A stretch of DNA of 29,057 bases from an uncultured Alphaproteobacteria bacterium (GTDB lineage Bacteria > Pseudomonadota > Alphaproteobacteria > CAAHEQ01 > UBA3637), in assembly GCA_937935995.1 (NCBI GenBank), contig CALGXF010000001.1:1-29057 (forward strand), given 5' to 3'. The notes beneath the pieces were generated by a model that was not told where the DNA came from, did no database searches, and saw nothing but the letters and a program-made list of their open reading frames with translations. Of the stretch, positions 1 through 7,036 are shown in pieces. Numbering within the stretch: position 1 is the stretch's first letter; every line of letters begins with the position of its first letter. A program made the translations under genes and the position numbers.

Positions 1-55
1 TGATGCCAATGTCAATGTAAGGAATGACTTCGGTGAAACGGCGTTGATGAAGGCA
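1..55 (+). repeat. Ankyrin DNA repeat, copy A
   Basis: Bases 1-55 are identical to bases 199-253, an offset of 198 bases or exactly two ankyrin units. The identity includes third codon positions, so it reflects recent duplication or gene conversion rather than protein selection alone. Confidence 0.9.
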
Positions 56-1153
56 AGTGTTTGTGGACATACAGATATTGTAAAGATGCTGATCGAACAT
101 GATGCCCGTGTCAATGCAAAGAGTGACTACGGTGAAACGGCGTTGATGACGGCAAGTTTTGGGGGACATCCAGATATTGCAAAGATGCTGATCGAACATG
201 ATGCCAATGTCAATGTAAGGAATGACTTCGGTGAAACGGCGTTGATGAAGGCATGTGAGGATGGAGAGCTAGATATTGCAAAGATGCTGATCGAACATAA
301 TGCCAGTGTCGATGCAAAGGATGTCTGCGGTAGAACGGCGTTGATGATAGCAAGTGTTTGTGGACATACAGATATTGTAAAGGAGCTGATCGAACATGGT
401 ATCAATGTCAATGCGAGGGATAACTCCGGTAACACGGCGTTGATGATGGCGAATCGTTATGGACATCCAGACATTGCAAAGATGCTGGTTAAAAACGGAG
501 CCGATGAGTGGGCGGTAAATAATGCGACAAAAGAATTATTAAATTTAGAGTGGGGTAATGTTTCACGAGAGCAAGTTGAAAATTTAATGAAGCGGGATGT
601 CGATGTGAATGCAAAAAATGAGGATGGTAATACGGCATTGTTGTTGGCGTGTGGATATGGTATTCATAGAGATGAAGCTCGTATAGAAATGGTTGAGTTA
701 TTGATTGAAAAAGGTGCGGATATTGAAGCAAAGGATAGAAATGGCAGAACGCCGTTGATGATAGCGTGTCAGCAAGGTTATACGAACGTTGCCAAGTTAT
801 TGATTGAAAAAGGTGCGGATATCGAGGCAAGGAAGGGGAATGGTGAAACGGCGTTGATGGTGGCATGTATGTACGGTCGTGCGGATGTGGCTCAGATGCT
901 GATTGAAAAAGGCGCCGATGTGAATGCAAAGAATGAGGATGGTGAAACGGCATTGGATTATGCCACAAATGAGGGCATGCGAAAACGGTTGAAAGAAGCG
1001 AGTGAAAAAACGGAAGCGCCGCATTTAACGCAGACGTTGTCCGGTTTAGAAGAAAAAGACAACAGAGAATCGGCCTACACTCTGTCCGGGGAATATGCAC
1101 GTGGAAACGACATATCTGTCAGCGTAGCGAACAGAGCGCATCGAAACAGGTGA
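2..1153 (+). CDS. Ankyrin-repeat protein, 5' end missing
   Basis: The reading frame is open from base 2 and runs off the left edge, so the true start lies outside the window; the ATG at 44 is internal to a repeat. The visible 383 residues hold about nine ankyrin repeats of 33 residues with the usual core (G-x-TALM-A...GH-DI-KMLIEHDA-VNA), plus one degenerate unit (GADEWAVNNATKELL) and one unit with an insertion (GYGIHRDEARIE). The last ~55 residues leave the repeat pattern and form a polar, charged tail. Ankyrin repeats are protein-binding scaffolds; in host-associated bacteria they are common among secreted effectors. A VirD4-like coupling ATPase lies 16 kb away, so an effector role is possible but unproven. 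No enzyme domain is visible. Confidence 0.9.
   Translation, partial: DANVNVRNDFGETALMKASVCGHTDIVKMLIEHDARVNAKSDYGETALMTASFGGHPDIAKMLIEHDANVNVRNDFGETALMKACEDGELDIAKMLIEHNASVDAKDVCGRTALMIASVCGHTDIVKELIEHGINVNARDNSGNTALMMANRYGHPDIAKMLVKNGADEWAVNNATKELLNLEWGNVSREQVENLMKRDVDVNAKNEDGNTALLLACGYGIHRDEARIEMVELLIEKGADIEAKDRNGRTPLMIACQQGYTNVAKLLIEKGADIEARKGNGETALMVACMYGRADVAQMLIEKGADVNAKNEDGETALDYATNEGMRKRLKEASEKTEAPHLTQTLSGLEEKDNRESAYTLSGEYARGNDISVSVANRAHRNR
199..253 (+). repeat. Ankyrin DNA repeat, copy B
   Basis: Second exact copy of bases 1-55. A different exact match, bases 53-85 with 350-382 (33 bases, offset three units), shows that more than one exchange has taken place in this gene. Confidence 0.9.
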
Positions 1154-1169
1154 TAGCTGATAAAAAAAC

Positions 1170-1200
1170 GAAAGGGCCGATTTTTTCGGCCCTTTCTTTT
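1170..1200. terminator. Bidirectional terminator between ank gene and galE
   Basis: An 11-bp perfect stem (GAAAGGGCCGA at 1170-1180 with TCGGCCCTTTC at 1186-1196) encloses a five-T loop. It is followed by T residues on the + strand and preceded by a run of A, so it can stop transcription from both the ankyrin gene and the convergent galE. Confidence 0.88.
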
Positions 1201-1216
1201 GGGGCATCAAATCGTT

Positions 1217-2188
1217 TTAAATTCGGTTGTTATAAACAGCCCATGTGCTGGCGATAATATTTTCCAGTGAACTGTGTGTTGCCGACCAGCCCAAAACAGA
1301 TTTCGCCAGTGCTGCAGAGGCGGTAACAATCGCGGGATCTCCCGGCCGTCTGGGCGCAAATTGATAAGCAACCGGTTTTTGAATGACTTTTTCCGTTTCT
1401 TTAACCATTTCAAGAACGCTTAATCCTTTTTCCGTTCCTAAATTTAAGGACATACTTTCTTTGCCGTCCATCAAATGTTGAATGGCTTTGACATGCGCAT
1501 CGGCTAAATCCGTTACATGAATATAATCACGAATACAAGTTCCGTCCGGCGTGTCATAATCGTTCCCGAAAATGTTCAAGCTTTCTCGTTTTCCACAGGC
1601 AACTTCCATAATAATCGGCAACAGATTTTGCGGATTTTGCTCCAGCCCTTTAACAGCACCGGTTTCGTCATAACCAACCGCATTAAAATACCGAAGCGCC
1701 ATGAAATTTAATCCCTTTAATTCATGATACCATTTTAAAAACCGTTCGGTTTCAAGCTTGGTAAAGCCGTAAAAACTCATCGGATTGAGGGGATGTTTTT
1801 CATCAATCGGCAAGTATTGCGGTGTCCCGTAAACAGCCGCCGAAGAAGAAAAAACAAAGTTGTTTACATGTGTTTCCAGCATAGCGTTTAATACGTTTAA
1901 CATGCCGGTGATGTTATTTTGAGCATAAAGCGCCGGATTTTCCATTGATTCGCCGACGGCTTTTTTGCCCGCCAGCAAAATAACGGCATTGACGTTTGAA
2001 CGCAGCGCTCGGATAACGGCATCTTTGTCTAAAATATCACCCTTAATGAAAGAAGCATCGGGGAATAAATTTATTTCTTGCCCTGTTGACAAATTGTCAA
2101 ACACAGTGACGGTTGCTTTTTGATCTAACAGAGCTTTGACAACGTGGCTGCCGATATAACCGGCACCGCCGATAACAAGTACATGCAT
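1217..2188 (-). CDS. galE: UDP-glucose 4-epimerase
   Basis: Interconverts UDP-glucose and UDP-galactose in the cytoplasm, feeding surface polysaccharide synthesis. The 323-residue protein has the NAD-binding motif GGAGYIGSH at residues 7-15, the AGKKAVGES segment, the catalytic serine region SSSAAVYG (114-121) and the Y140-x3-K144 pair of extended short-chain dehydrogenases. The NAVG and GTCIRDYIHV-DLA segments are typical of GalE. Length is near normal (about 330). The start is supported by a strong GGGAGG site (2195-2200) six bases upstream. It stands alone on this strand, convergent with the ankyrin gene and divergent from the TraX-like gene. A related epimerase specificity, such as the N-acetylated sugars, cannot be excluded from sequence alone. 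Confidence 0.95.
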   Translation of the reverse strand: MHVLVIGGAGYIGSHVVKALLDQKATVTVFDNLSTGQEINLFPDASFIKGDILDKDAVIRALRSNVNAVILLAGKKAVGESMENPALYAQNNITGMLNVLNAMLETHVNNFVFSSSAAVYGTPQYLPIDEKHPLNPMSFYGFTKLETERFLKWYHELKGLNFMALRYFNAVGYDETGAVKGLEQNPQNLLPIIMEVACGKRESLNIFGNDYDTPDGTCIRDYIHVTDLADAHVKAIQHLMDGKESMSLNLGTEKGLSVLEMVKETEKVIQKPVAYQFAPRRPGDPAIVTASAALAKSVLGWSATHSSLENIIASTWAVYNNRI

Positions 2189-2221
2189 AAAAAACCTCCC
2201 GCTTTTTAAAGTGTGTCTATT

Positions 2222-2250
2222 TTAACAGTATTTTATAAAAACGCTATACT
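2222..2250 (+). promoter_or_regulatory. Sigma70-type promoter for traX-like gene
   Basis: TTAACA (2222-2227), a 17-base spacer and TATACT (2245-2250) match the housekeeping promoter consensus closely. Transcription would start near 2257, giving a leader of about 35 bases. Confidence 0.65.
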
Positions 2251-2291
2251 TTTTTTAAAGTTTCTTGTAGGCTTTTAAAAAAGGATTTCAG

Positions 2292-2978
2292 ATGAAAAAA
2301 ATTCAAATCAACCCGGATAAACTGAAAATTTATGCATTGATTGCAATGACAGTTGATCATGTGGCCGAGTATTTGCCGGTACCCGGAGCCGTTTATCAAC
2401 GGATGTTCATCGGTCGAACGGCTTTTCCCATTTTTGCCTTTTTATTAATGTATCATTTATGTCAAAAACAAATTTATGAAAAATACGTTAATCGGTTATT
2501 GTTTTTCGGTATTTTGACGGCGGTTGTTTTGTTCTTTTTGCAACCGTATCATCGGCTGAATATCTTTTTTACGTTTTTGTTTCCCGTTTTGACCTTGTGG
2601 GGATGGGATGAAATTCGCCGGGAAAATATGAATAAAATCATCGGCGGAATCTTTGGCGGAATAATTTTGGTATTCATGGGGTTTTTATCTTTGTTTGCCT
2701 CTTATTTCATCCCGGGATACTTTTATCTGCTCTGTTTTTATGCTTATTTTCGTTACGATGCCCGCGTCTGGATTTTTCCGTTATTGATTTTCAGCTTTTT
2801 GATTAATTTGGACGCCCATATCGGATATGGGTTGGTCAGCTTGATAACAACACTTTTCTTGCTTCATGTCGATATGTCTGCCCGTTATCCCCGCCTGATT
2901 AAAACTTGGTGGCTGTTTTATGTGTACTTTCCGTTGCATTTGATATTGATTTTGTCTGTTCGGTCCCTTTTGAGTTGA
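2292..2978 (+). CDS. TraX-family membrane protein
   Basis: A 228-residue polytopic membrane protein. The N-terminus (LKIYALIAMTVDHVAEYL, then GRTAFPIFAFLLMYHL) matches the TraX family, whose founder acetylates the F-pilin N-terminus; many family members lie outside plasmids and have unknown acyl substrates. Roughly seven or eight hydrophobic segments are visible, with the DH and R-x-AFPIFAF motifs of the family near the front. AAGGA at 2281-2285 lies six bases before the ATG. No conjugation gene adjoins it, so it is unlikely to be a plasmid remnant; a chromosomal acyltransferase acting on an envelope glycan or pilin is a guess. Confidence 0.78.
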   Translation: MKKIQINPDKLKIYALIAMTVDHVAEYLPVPGAVYQRMFIGRTAFPIFAFLLMYHLCQKQIYEKYVNRLLFFGILTAVVLFFLQPYHRLNIFFTFLFPVLTLWGWDEIRRENMNKIIGGIFGGIILVFMGFLSLFASYFIPGYFYLLCFYAYFRYDARVWIFPLLIFSFLINLDAHIGYGLVSLITTLFLLHVDMSARYPRLIKTWWLFYVYFPLHLILILSVRSLLS

Positions 2979-2992
2979 TTTTTAAAAGCGGC

Positions 2993-3015
2993 TCCCCTAT
3001 TTATTGAAAGGGGGA
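2993..3015 (+). promoter_or_regulatory. Hairpin pairing with the ribosome binding site of the DMT-like gene
   Basis: TCCCCT (2993-2998) can pair with GGGGGA (3010-3015), one pair being G-U, around an 11-base loop. The right arm is the Shine-Dalgarno sequence of the gene starting at 3023, so the hairpin would hide it. The stem is short (six pairs) and may be chance. Confidence 0.3.
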
Positions 3016-3022
3016 AAGAAAA

Positions 3023-3904
3023 ATGACATGGGTCATCACGGGCTTGTTTTACGGCCTATTTATGAGCTTTTATACCTACATCAACCAAAAATATAAACTG
3101 GACGGCTATATTTTAGGCATGTGGCGCGGTTTCGGGATTATGTTGGTGACATTTCCCATTATTTTCGTGGAACCGTTTTATTTTGACCCGATTTATTTTC
3201 TTTTGTTAACGGTTCAAGGCTTGTTTATCGGGTATTTTGACTCGCGTGTCTTTATTGCTTCTGCTCGGTTCGGAGCAGGAGGAACGTCTCGGACATTGGT
3301 CTTTTCCATCGTTATTTCCACAATCCTGTGGTGGATTTTGCATCCGGCGGATTTTCTGACTTTGTGGCAAAGGCCTTGGATTTTGGCAGGTATTATCGCT
3401 GCTTTATCCGGAACAATCGCCAGCTATCTGTTCATTATTAAAGATCCGTTTTCAAAGCAATTGATTAAGTTTATGATGCCGGCGGTTGTTGTTTGGTCGT
3501 TGATGAGCACGGTCAATAAAGAAATTATGCTACGCCATCAATTGGAAACCGGTATCGGCTATTATTTGGTTTATTCGATGTTTATCAGCGGCCTTTATAA
3601 TTTGTATATTTATGCTTCACAAGGCCGAATTACCAAAAATCGCCTGATTAAAGAAGTCTTTGCACCCAAAGTGGTGCAGGCGAGCTTTATGCTTATTTTA
3701 TTCAGTACCGCCTTGATTATTGCCAAAAGCATTTCTTTGGCCTATACGCCCAACACAGGCTATGTCAATGCTTTGTCGTTGACCTCTCCGTTGTGGATTA
3801 TTTTATTCAATCATTATTTTAAAGAAAAAGATTTGGTGTCTGTTCGTGCCGGGCTTGTTTTGATTGTCTGTTTATTCTTTTTAACAATTCTGGCTTCTGT
3901 TTAA
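3023..3904 (+). CDS. DMT/EamA-like membrane transporter
   Basis: A 293-residue, very hydrophobic protein with nine or ten predicted membrane spans and no large soluble part, in keeping with the drug/metabolite transporter superfamily (usual length about 290-300). Two similar halves are suggested by the repeated pattern of helices before and after residue ~150. The C-terminal TPNTGYVNALSLTSPLWIILFNHYFKEK segment resembles the last helix pair of EamA repeats, where the protein is replaced with a larger charged loop. The start at 3023 follows GGGGGA by seven bases. It lies 44 bases after the TraX-like gene and may share its transcript. Substrate cannot be told. Confidence 0.72.
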   Translation: MTWVITGLFYGLFMSFYTYINQKYKLDGYILGMWRGFGIMLVTFPIIFVEPFYFDPIYFLLLTVQGLFIGYFDSRVFIASARFGAGGTSRTLVFSIVISTILWWILHPADFLTLWQRPWILAGIIAALSGTIASYLFIIKDPFSKQLIKFMMPAVVVWSLMSTVNKEIMLRHQLETGIGYYLVYSMFISGLYNLYIYASQGRITKNRLIKEVFAPKVVQASFMLILFSTALIIAKSISLAYTPNTGYVNALSLTSPLWIILFNHYFKEKDLVSVRAGLVLIVCLFFLTILASV

Positions 3905-3910
3905 AAATAA

Positions 3911-3939
3911 TTGCACCTGACCGTTAAAAGTGATATGTA
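3911..3939 (+). promoter_or_regulatory. Putative promoter for tsaB-rimI
   Basis: TTGCAC (3911-3916), 17-base spacer, TATGTA (3934-3939), in the short gap after the transporter stop. It would give tsaB-rimI its own transcript. Confidence 0.5.
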
Positions 3940-3960
3940 AGGAAAGCAAAGGAGAATAAT

Positions 3961-4569
3961 ATGCTTTTACTTGCATTGGATACGTCGGCAAATATGGTGT
4001 CGGTTGCGTTGTTGGATGAAGACCGCGTTTGGGGCTTTGTGCAGGAAGATATGGAACGAGGCCATGCAGAAAATTTGATGCCGATAATTGCGCGATTAAT
4101 GGAAAGTGCGCAAATGACATTGAAAGAAATTGACGGGATTGCCGTCAGCGTCGGGCCGGGGTCGTTTACCGGCGTTCGCGTTGGGCTGGCAGCAGCTCGG
4201 GCATTCGGGTTGGCTTTGAAAATCCCCGTTTACGGTGTGACGTGTTTCGAAAGCGTCGTCTTTGGAATTCATAAACCCGTTGCGGTGGTTTTAGACACCA
4301 AACGAGATGATTTTTATGTTCAGTTCTTTGATGAAAATGCAAAAGCGTGTTCGGCACCGGCGGTGCAGTCGGCTGAACAGCTACAACAAAAGTTGCCTTT
4401 TACGGCGGTAGGATCCGGTGCGTTGAAGCTATCCGAAGAAATCGGTTGCCCGATTATTCAAAAAATTTCACCGGTTGCCGTTTCTGTCGGTAAAGTAGCA
4501 CTTTCTCGGCTGGATAATCCGATGCCGGCGGATCCGCTTTATTTAAGGGATGCCGATGTTACGCTTTGA
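3961..4569 (+). CDS. tsaB: tRNA t6A biosynthesis protein TsaB
   Basis: TsaB (YeaZ) is the non-catalytic partner of TsaD in the complex that makes N6-threonylcarbamoyladenosine at position 37 of ANN-decoding tRNAs. The 202-residue protein begins with the ASKHA-fold strand LLLALDTSANMVSVALLD and has the family motif VSVGPGSFTGVRVGLAAARA at residues ~62-81, followed by the GVTCFES segment. The C-terminal half is short and divergent, as usual for TsaB. AAAGGAG precedes the ATG by a few bases. The end overlaps rimI, an arrangement often seen in bacteria, where the two are co-transcribed. Confidence 0.93.
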   Translation: MLLLALDTSANMVSVALLDEDRVWGFVQEDMERGHAENLMPIIARLMESAQMTLKEIDGIAVSVGPGSFTGVRVGLAAARAFGLALKIPVYGVTCFESVVFGIHKPVAVVLDTKRDDFYVQFFDENAKACSAPAVQSAEQLQQKLPFTAVGSGALKLSEEIGCPIIQKISPVAVSVGKVALSRLDNPMPADPLYLRDADVTL

Positions 4570-4984
4570 TTTAACGACAAAAGCGTATGCGCCCTTGATG
4601 GCTTCTTTGCATGCCATGTCATTTGAGACATCGTGGACAGAAGAGGCTTTCCGGGCTTTTCTGGATTTACCGACAACAGTCGGTTTTATCAACGAAGCCG
4701 GATTTATTTTGTGTACGGTCGTTTCGGATGAAGCCGAAATTTTAACCTTGTGCGTGCATCCGGATTGTCGGCGGCAAGGCATCGCAACGGCTTTGCTGCA
4801 AAAGATGGAAACGTATTTGAAAGAAAAGCATATTCGCCATTTCTTTTTGGATGTGCGCGCATCTAACTTGCCGGCACGTCACTTGTATGCTCGAAACGGC
4901 TTTGAGGAAATGAATCGGCGTCGTGGTTATTATGAAACTAAAAACGGCCGGGAAGATGCGCTGGTTTTGAAAAAAGAATTATAA
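4556..4984 (+). CDS. rimI: GNAT N-acetyltransferase, RimI-like
   Basis: A 142-residue GCN5-type acetyltransferase; RimI acetylates the N-terminal alanine of ribosomal protein S18. The acetyl-CoA loop is visible as VHPDCRRQGIATALL (Q-x-x-G-x-A), preceded by the beta strand EAEILTLCV and followed by FFLDVRASNLPARHLYARNGF, the standard GNAT motif B ending with N-x-x-A-R-x-L-Y. I chose the ATG at 4556 over the one at 4550, because AAGGG at 4544-4548 is seven bases from 4556 but almost touches 4550. The gene overlaps tsaB by 14 bases, so the two are probably translationally coupled. The exact target remains assigned by context and similarity. Confidence 0.85.
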   Translation: MLRFDLTTKAYAPLMASLHAMSFETSWTEEAFRAFLDLPTTVGFINEAGFILCTVVSDEAEILTLCVHPDCRRQGIATALLQKMETYLKEKHIRHFFLDVRASNLPARHLYARNGFEEMNRRRGYYETKNGREDALVLKKEL

Positions 4985-4990
4985 TTTCTG

Positions 4991-5018
4991 TTGATAAAAA
5001 ACAGAAATCTGATATGCT
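4991..5018 (+). promoter_or_regulatory. Putative promoter for ppiD
   Basis: TTGATA (4991-4996), 16-base spacer, TATGCT (5013-5018). It overlaps a 9-bp inverted repeat (ATTTCTGTT 4984-4992, AACAGAAAT 5000-5008) that begins at the rimI stop codon. Confidence 0.4.
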
Positions 5019-5057
5019 GTTGAACACATAGAAACGATTAACAAAAGGGTAAATGAC

Positions 5058-6950
5058 ATGATTATATTTTTCCGCAAATTAAGTGAAAGTTGGCCGGCTA
5101 AAATTTTGTTGGGACTTTTGGCCATCAGCATGATGTCCGTTTTCGGATTGGGCAGCATGACCAGCATGTGGGGAAAACAAGACGTTGCTATCAAAGTCGG
5201 TTCCGATGCGGTGCGAACACAGGATTTGCAAAATGCTTTCAATCAAGAATTAACCCGTGCGCGGGCGATGATGCCGGGACGGTATTTATCTCCGGCCGAA
5301 GCGATTCAAATGGGATTATTGAACAGCACGGTTCAAAAACAAGTATCAGACCGGTTGAAATGGGTTATGACCGAAGATTTGGAAACAATTGCCTCCAATG
5401 ATTCCGTGCGCAATTATATTGTGAACAATGCGGCTTTTCAAACAATGATGGGACAGTTTGACCGGGCGTTGTTTGATGCTTATTTGCGGCAGTTGAATTT
5501 AAGCGAAGCCGGTTTTACGGCAAATTTGCGGCAAGAGTTGGCACAAAAACATGTGTTTGATGCGATTCAGGCTGTTGTTGCCGTGCCGCCTTTGTTGCGG
5601 GATAAAATGTATGCCTATGAAAACGAAGCACGGGATATGTCTGTTTTACTGATTGGGCCGGAATCGGTTAAAATCAGTGAAAAGCCGACTGAAGAAGATT
5701 TGCGGGATTATTACGATGCCATGCAAGATGATTTGTACGCACCGGAATATCGGACGGTGTCGGTTGTGCGGATTACGCCGCAAACCGTTGCCGAAAGTAT
5801 TGTTGTTTCAGATGAAGAAATCCAAACACTGTTTGACGAAACAAAGGAATCGTTATCAACACCCGAACGGCGGCAAGTTGCGCAAATTTTGGTTTCTGAC
5901 GAAGCGAAAGCCACTGAATTAATGAACGGACTGACGGCTGCGAATTTTGATACGGTTGCGGCTCAGGCCGGCCAAAGCCCGGAAGAAACGGACTTGGGAT
6001 GGTTGACAAAAGACAGTGTTTTGGCCGAATTGTCTATGCCGATGTTTGATGCACAAAAAGGCGCTGTTATCGGTCCGGTGGAAAGCCCCGTCGGGTACCA
6101 TATTTTGTGGGTTAAGGATATTGAGGCGGCTAAAACGGTTCAGTTGGCGGATGTGAAAGAAGACTTGATTCAAAAGGCAAAGGCCGAAAAAACGTATGAT
6201 TTGATGTATCAAAAAAGCAAAGAATTTGATACGCGTATCGGGGCGGGAGAAACGTTGGAAGCAGCTGCGGCGGCTTTGCTGTTGCCGGTTGAAACCGGTC
6301 TTGTGACGGATGCGTCCGGGTTGGATAAAACCGGGAAAAACAGTCCTCTTAATAATCCGGCGGCCGTGCAGTCTGCCTTTATGTTGCCTCAAAACGAAGT
6401 CAGCGCATTGATTGACGAAGGCGATGGTTATTTGGCTGTTCGCGTGGATGAAATTGAACCCAGAATGTTAAAGTCTTTTGATGCAGTTCAGGATGTTTTA
6501 ACGGCCGAATGGATTAAAGACAAACAAGAAAAACAAGTTCAAAGCTATGCGGATGATTTGTATGCTCGCGCTCAAAAAGGCGATTCCTTGAAAACGGTTG
6601 CTTTGTTCAGCGGGTTAAAAGTACAAGAATTAAAAGACATCAAACGCGGGGATTTGCAAAGTTTACCGCCGCAAATCGGTGATGATTTATTCCGTGCCGA
6701 AACGAATAAACCGGTTTTGATGCCGTTGAATGAAGGCTTTGTGTTGGCTGAAGTCGAAGACGTTCGCATGCCGGATGCGGCACAGGATGAAATCAGTTTG
6801 AAAACGGTGGTGCAGGATTTAAATAATGCAATTACCAGCGGTTTGATTGAAGAAACGCTTGTGTATTATTCCAACAAAGCAGGTGTGTCAGTTAACATGC
6901 CGTTGATTGAACAAACGTTTTCGATTTACATGAAACCGGAAAATAATTAA
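5058..6950 (+). CDS. ppiD: PpiD-like membrane-anchored peptidyl-prolyl isomerase/chaperone
   Basis: Helps newly exported proteins fold in the periplasm. The 630-residue protein has one N-terminal membrane anchor (KILLGLLAISMMSVFGLGSM, residues ~15-34), the IIFFRKLSESWPAK leader typical of PpiD, a SurA_N-like chaperone region (~40-240) and one parvulin-type domain at ~270-355 (RRQVAQILVS ... DLGWLTKDSVL ... GPVESPVGYHILWV). A long alpha-helical C-terminal chaperone part follows. Length agrees with E. coli PpiD (623). AAAAGGG at 5043-5049 sets the start. It lies between rimI and rnr with its own probable promoter and a terminator behind it. Parvulin domains of PpiD are often catalytically weak, so the chaperone role may be the main one. 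Confidence 0.9.
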   Translation: MIIFFRKLSESWPAKILLGLLAISMMSVFGLGSMTSMWGKQDVAIKVGSDAVRTQDLQNAFNQELTRARAMMPGRYLSPAEAIQMGLLNSTVQKQVSDRLKWVMTEDLETIASNDSVRNYIVNNAAFQTMMGQFDRALFDAYLRQLNLSEAGFTANLRQELAQKHVFDAIQAVVAVPPLLRDKMYAYENEARDMSVLLIGPESVKISEKPTEEDLRDYYDAMQDDLYAPEYRTVSVVRITPQTVAESIVVSDEEIQTLFDETKESLSTPERRQVAQILVSDEAKATELMNGLTAANFDTVAAQAGQSPEETDLGWLTKDSVLAELSMPMFDAQKGAVIGPVESPVGYHILWVKDIEAAKTVQLADVKEDLIQKAKAEKTYDLMYQKSKEFDTRIGAGETLEAAAAALLLPVETGLVTDASGLDKTGKNSPLNNPAAVQSAFMLPQNEVSALIDEGDGYLAVRVDEIEPRMLKSFDAVQDVLTAEWIKDKQEKQVQSYADDLYARAQKGDSLKTVALFSGLKVQELKDIKRGDLQSLPPQIGDDLFRAETNKPVLMPLNEGFVLAEVEDVRMPDAAQDEISLKTVVQDLNNAITSGLIEETLVYYSNKAGVSVNMPLIEQTFSIYMKPENN

Positions 6951-6953
6951 TAA

Positions 6954-6984
6954 AAAAGGCTCCGATAACGGGGCCTTTTATTTT
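6954..6984 (+). terminator. Rho-independent terminator after ppiD
   Basis: AAAAGGCTCCG (6954-6964), loop ATAA, CGGGGCCTTTT (6969-6979) form an 11-bp stem with one G-T pair, followed by ATTTTA. It separates ppiD from rnr. Confidence 0.82.
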
Positions 6985-6989
6985 AGGAC

Positions 6990-7019
6990 TTGTTTTTTCA
7001 GGCAAAGAAACGCTATCTT
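6990..7019 (+). promoter_or_regulatory. Putative promoter for rnr
   Basis: TTGTTT (6990-6995), 18-base spacer and TATCTT (7014-7019), just after the ppiD terminator. The -10 is weak, but it is the best candidate in this 50-base gap. Confidence 0.4.
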
Positions 7020-7036
7020 ATGATAAGGAGATAGAT

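Noticed and set aside
1..480. Regular ~99-base repeats as a CRISPR or tandem non-coding array
   Set aside because: The repeats are in frame, encode ankyrin units and have no separate spacers.
489..1100. Minus-strand open frame of 203 codons opposite the ankyrin gene
   Set aside because: It is a mirror of the repeat coding sequence, with low-complexity His/Ser/Pro composition and no ribosome binding site.
4984..5008. 9-bp inverted repeat after rimI as a terminator
   Set aside because: The stem is AT-rich and no T-run follows; it overlaps the likely ppiD promoter instead.
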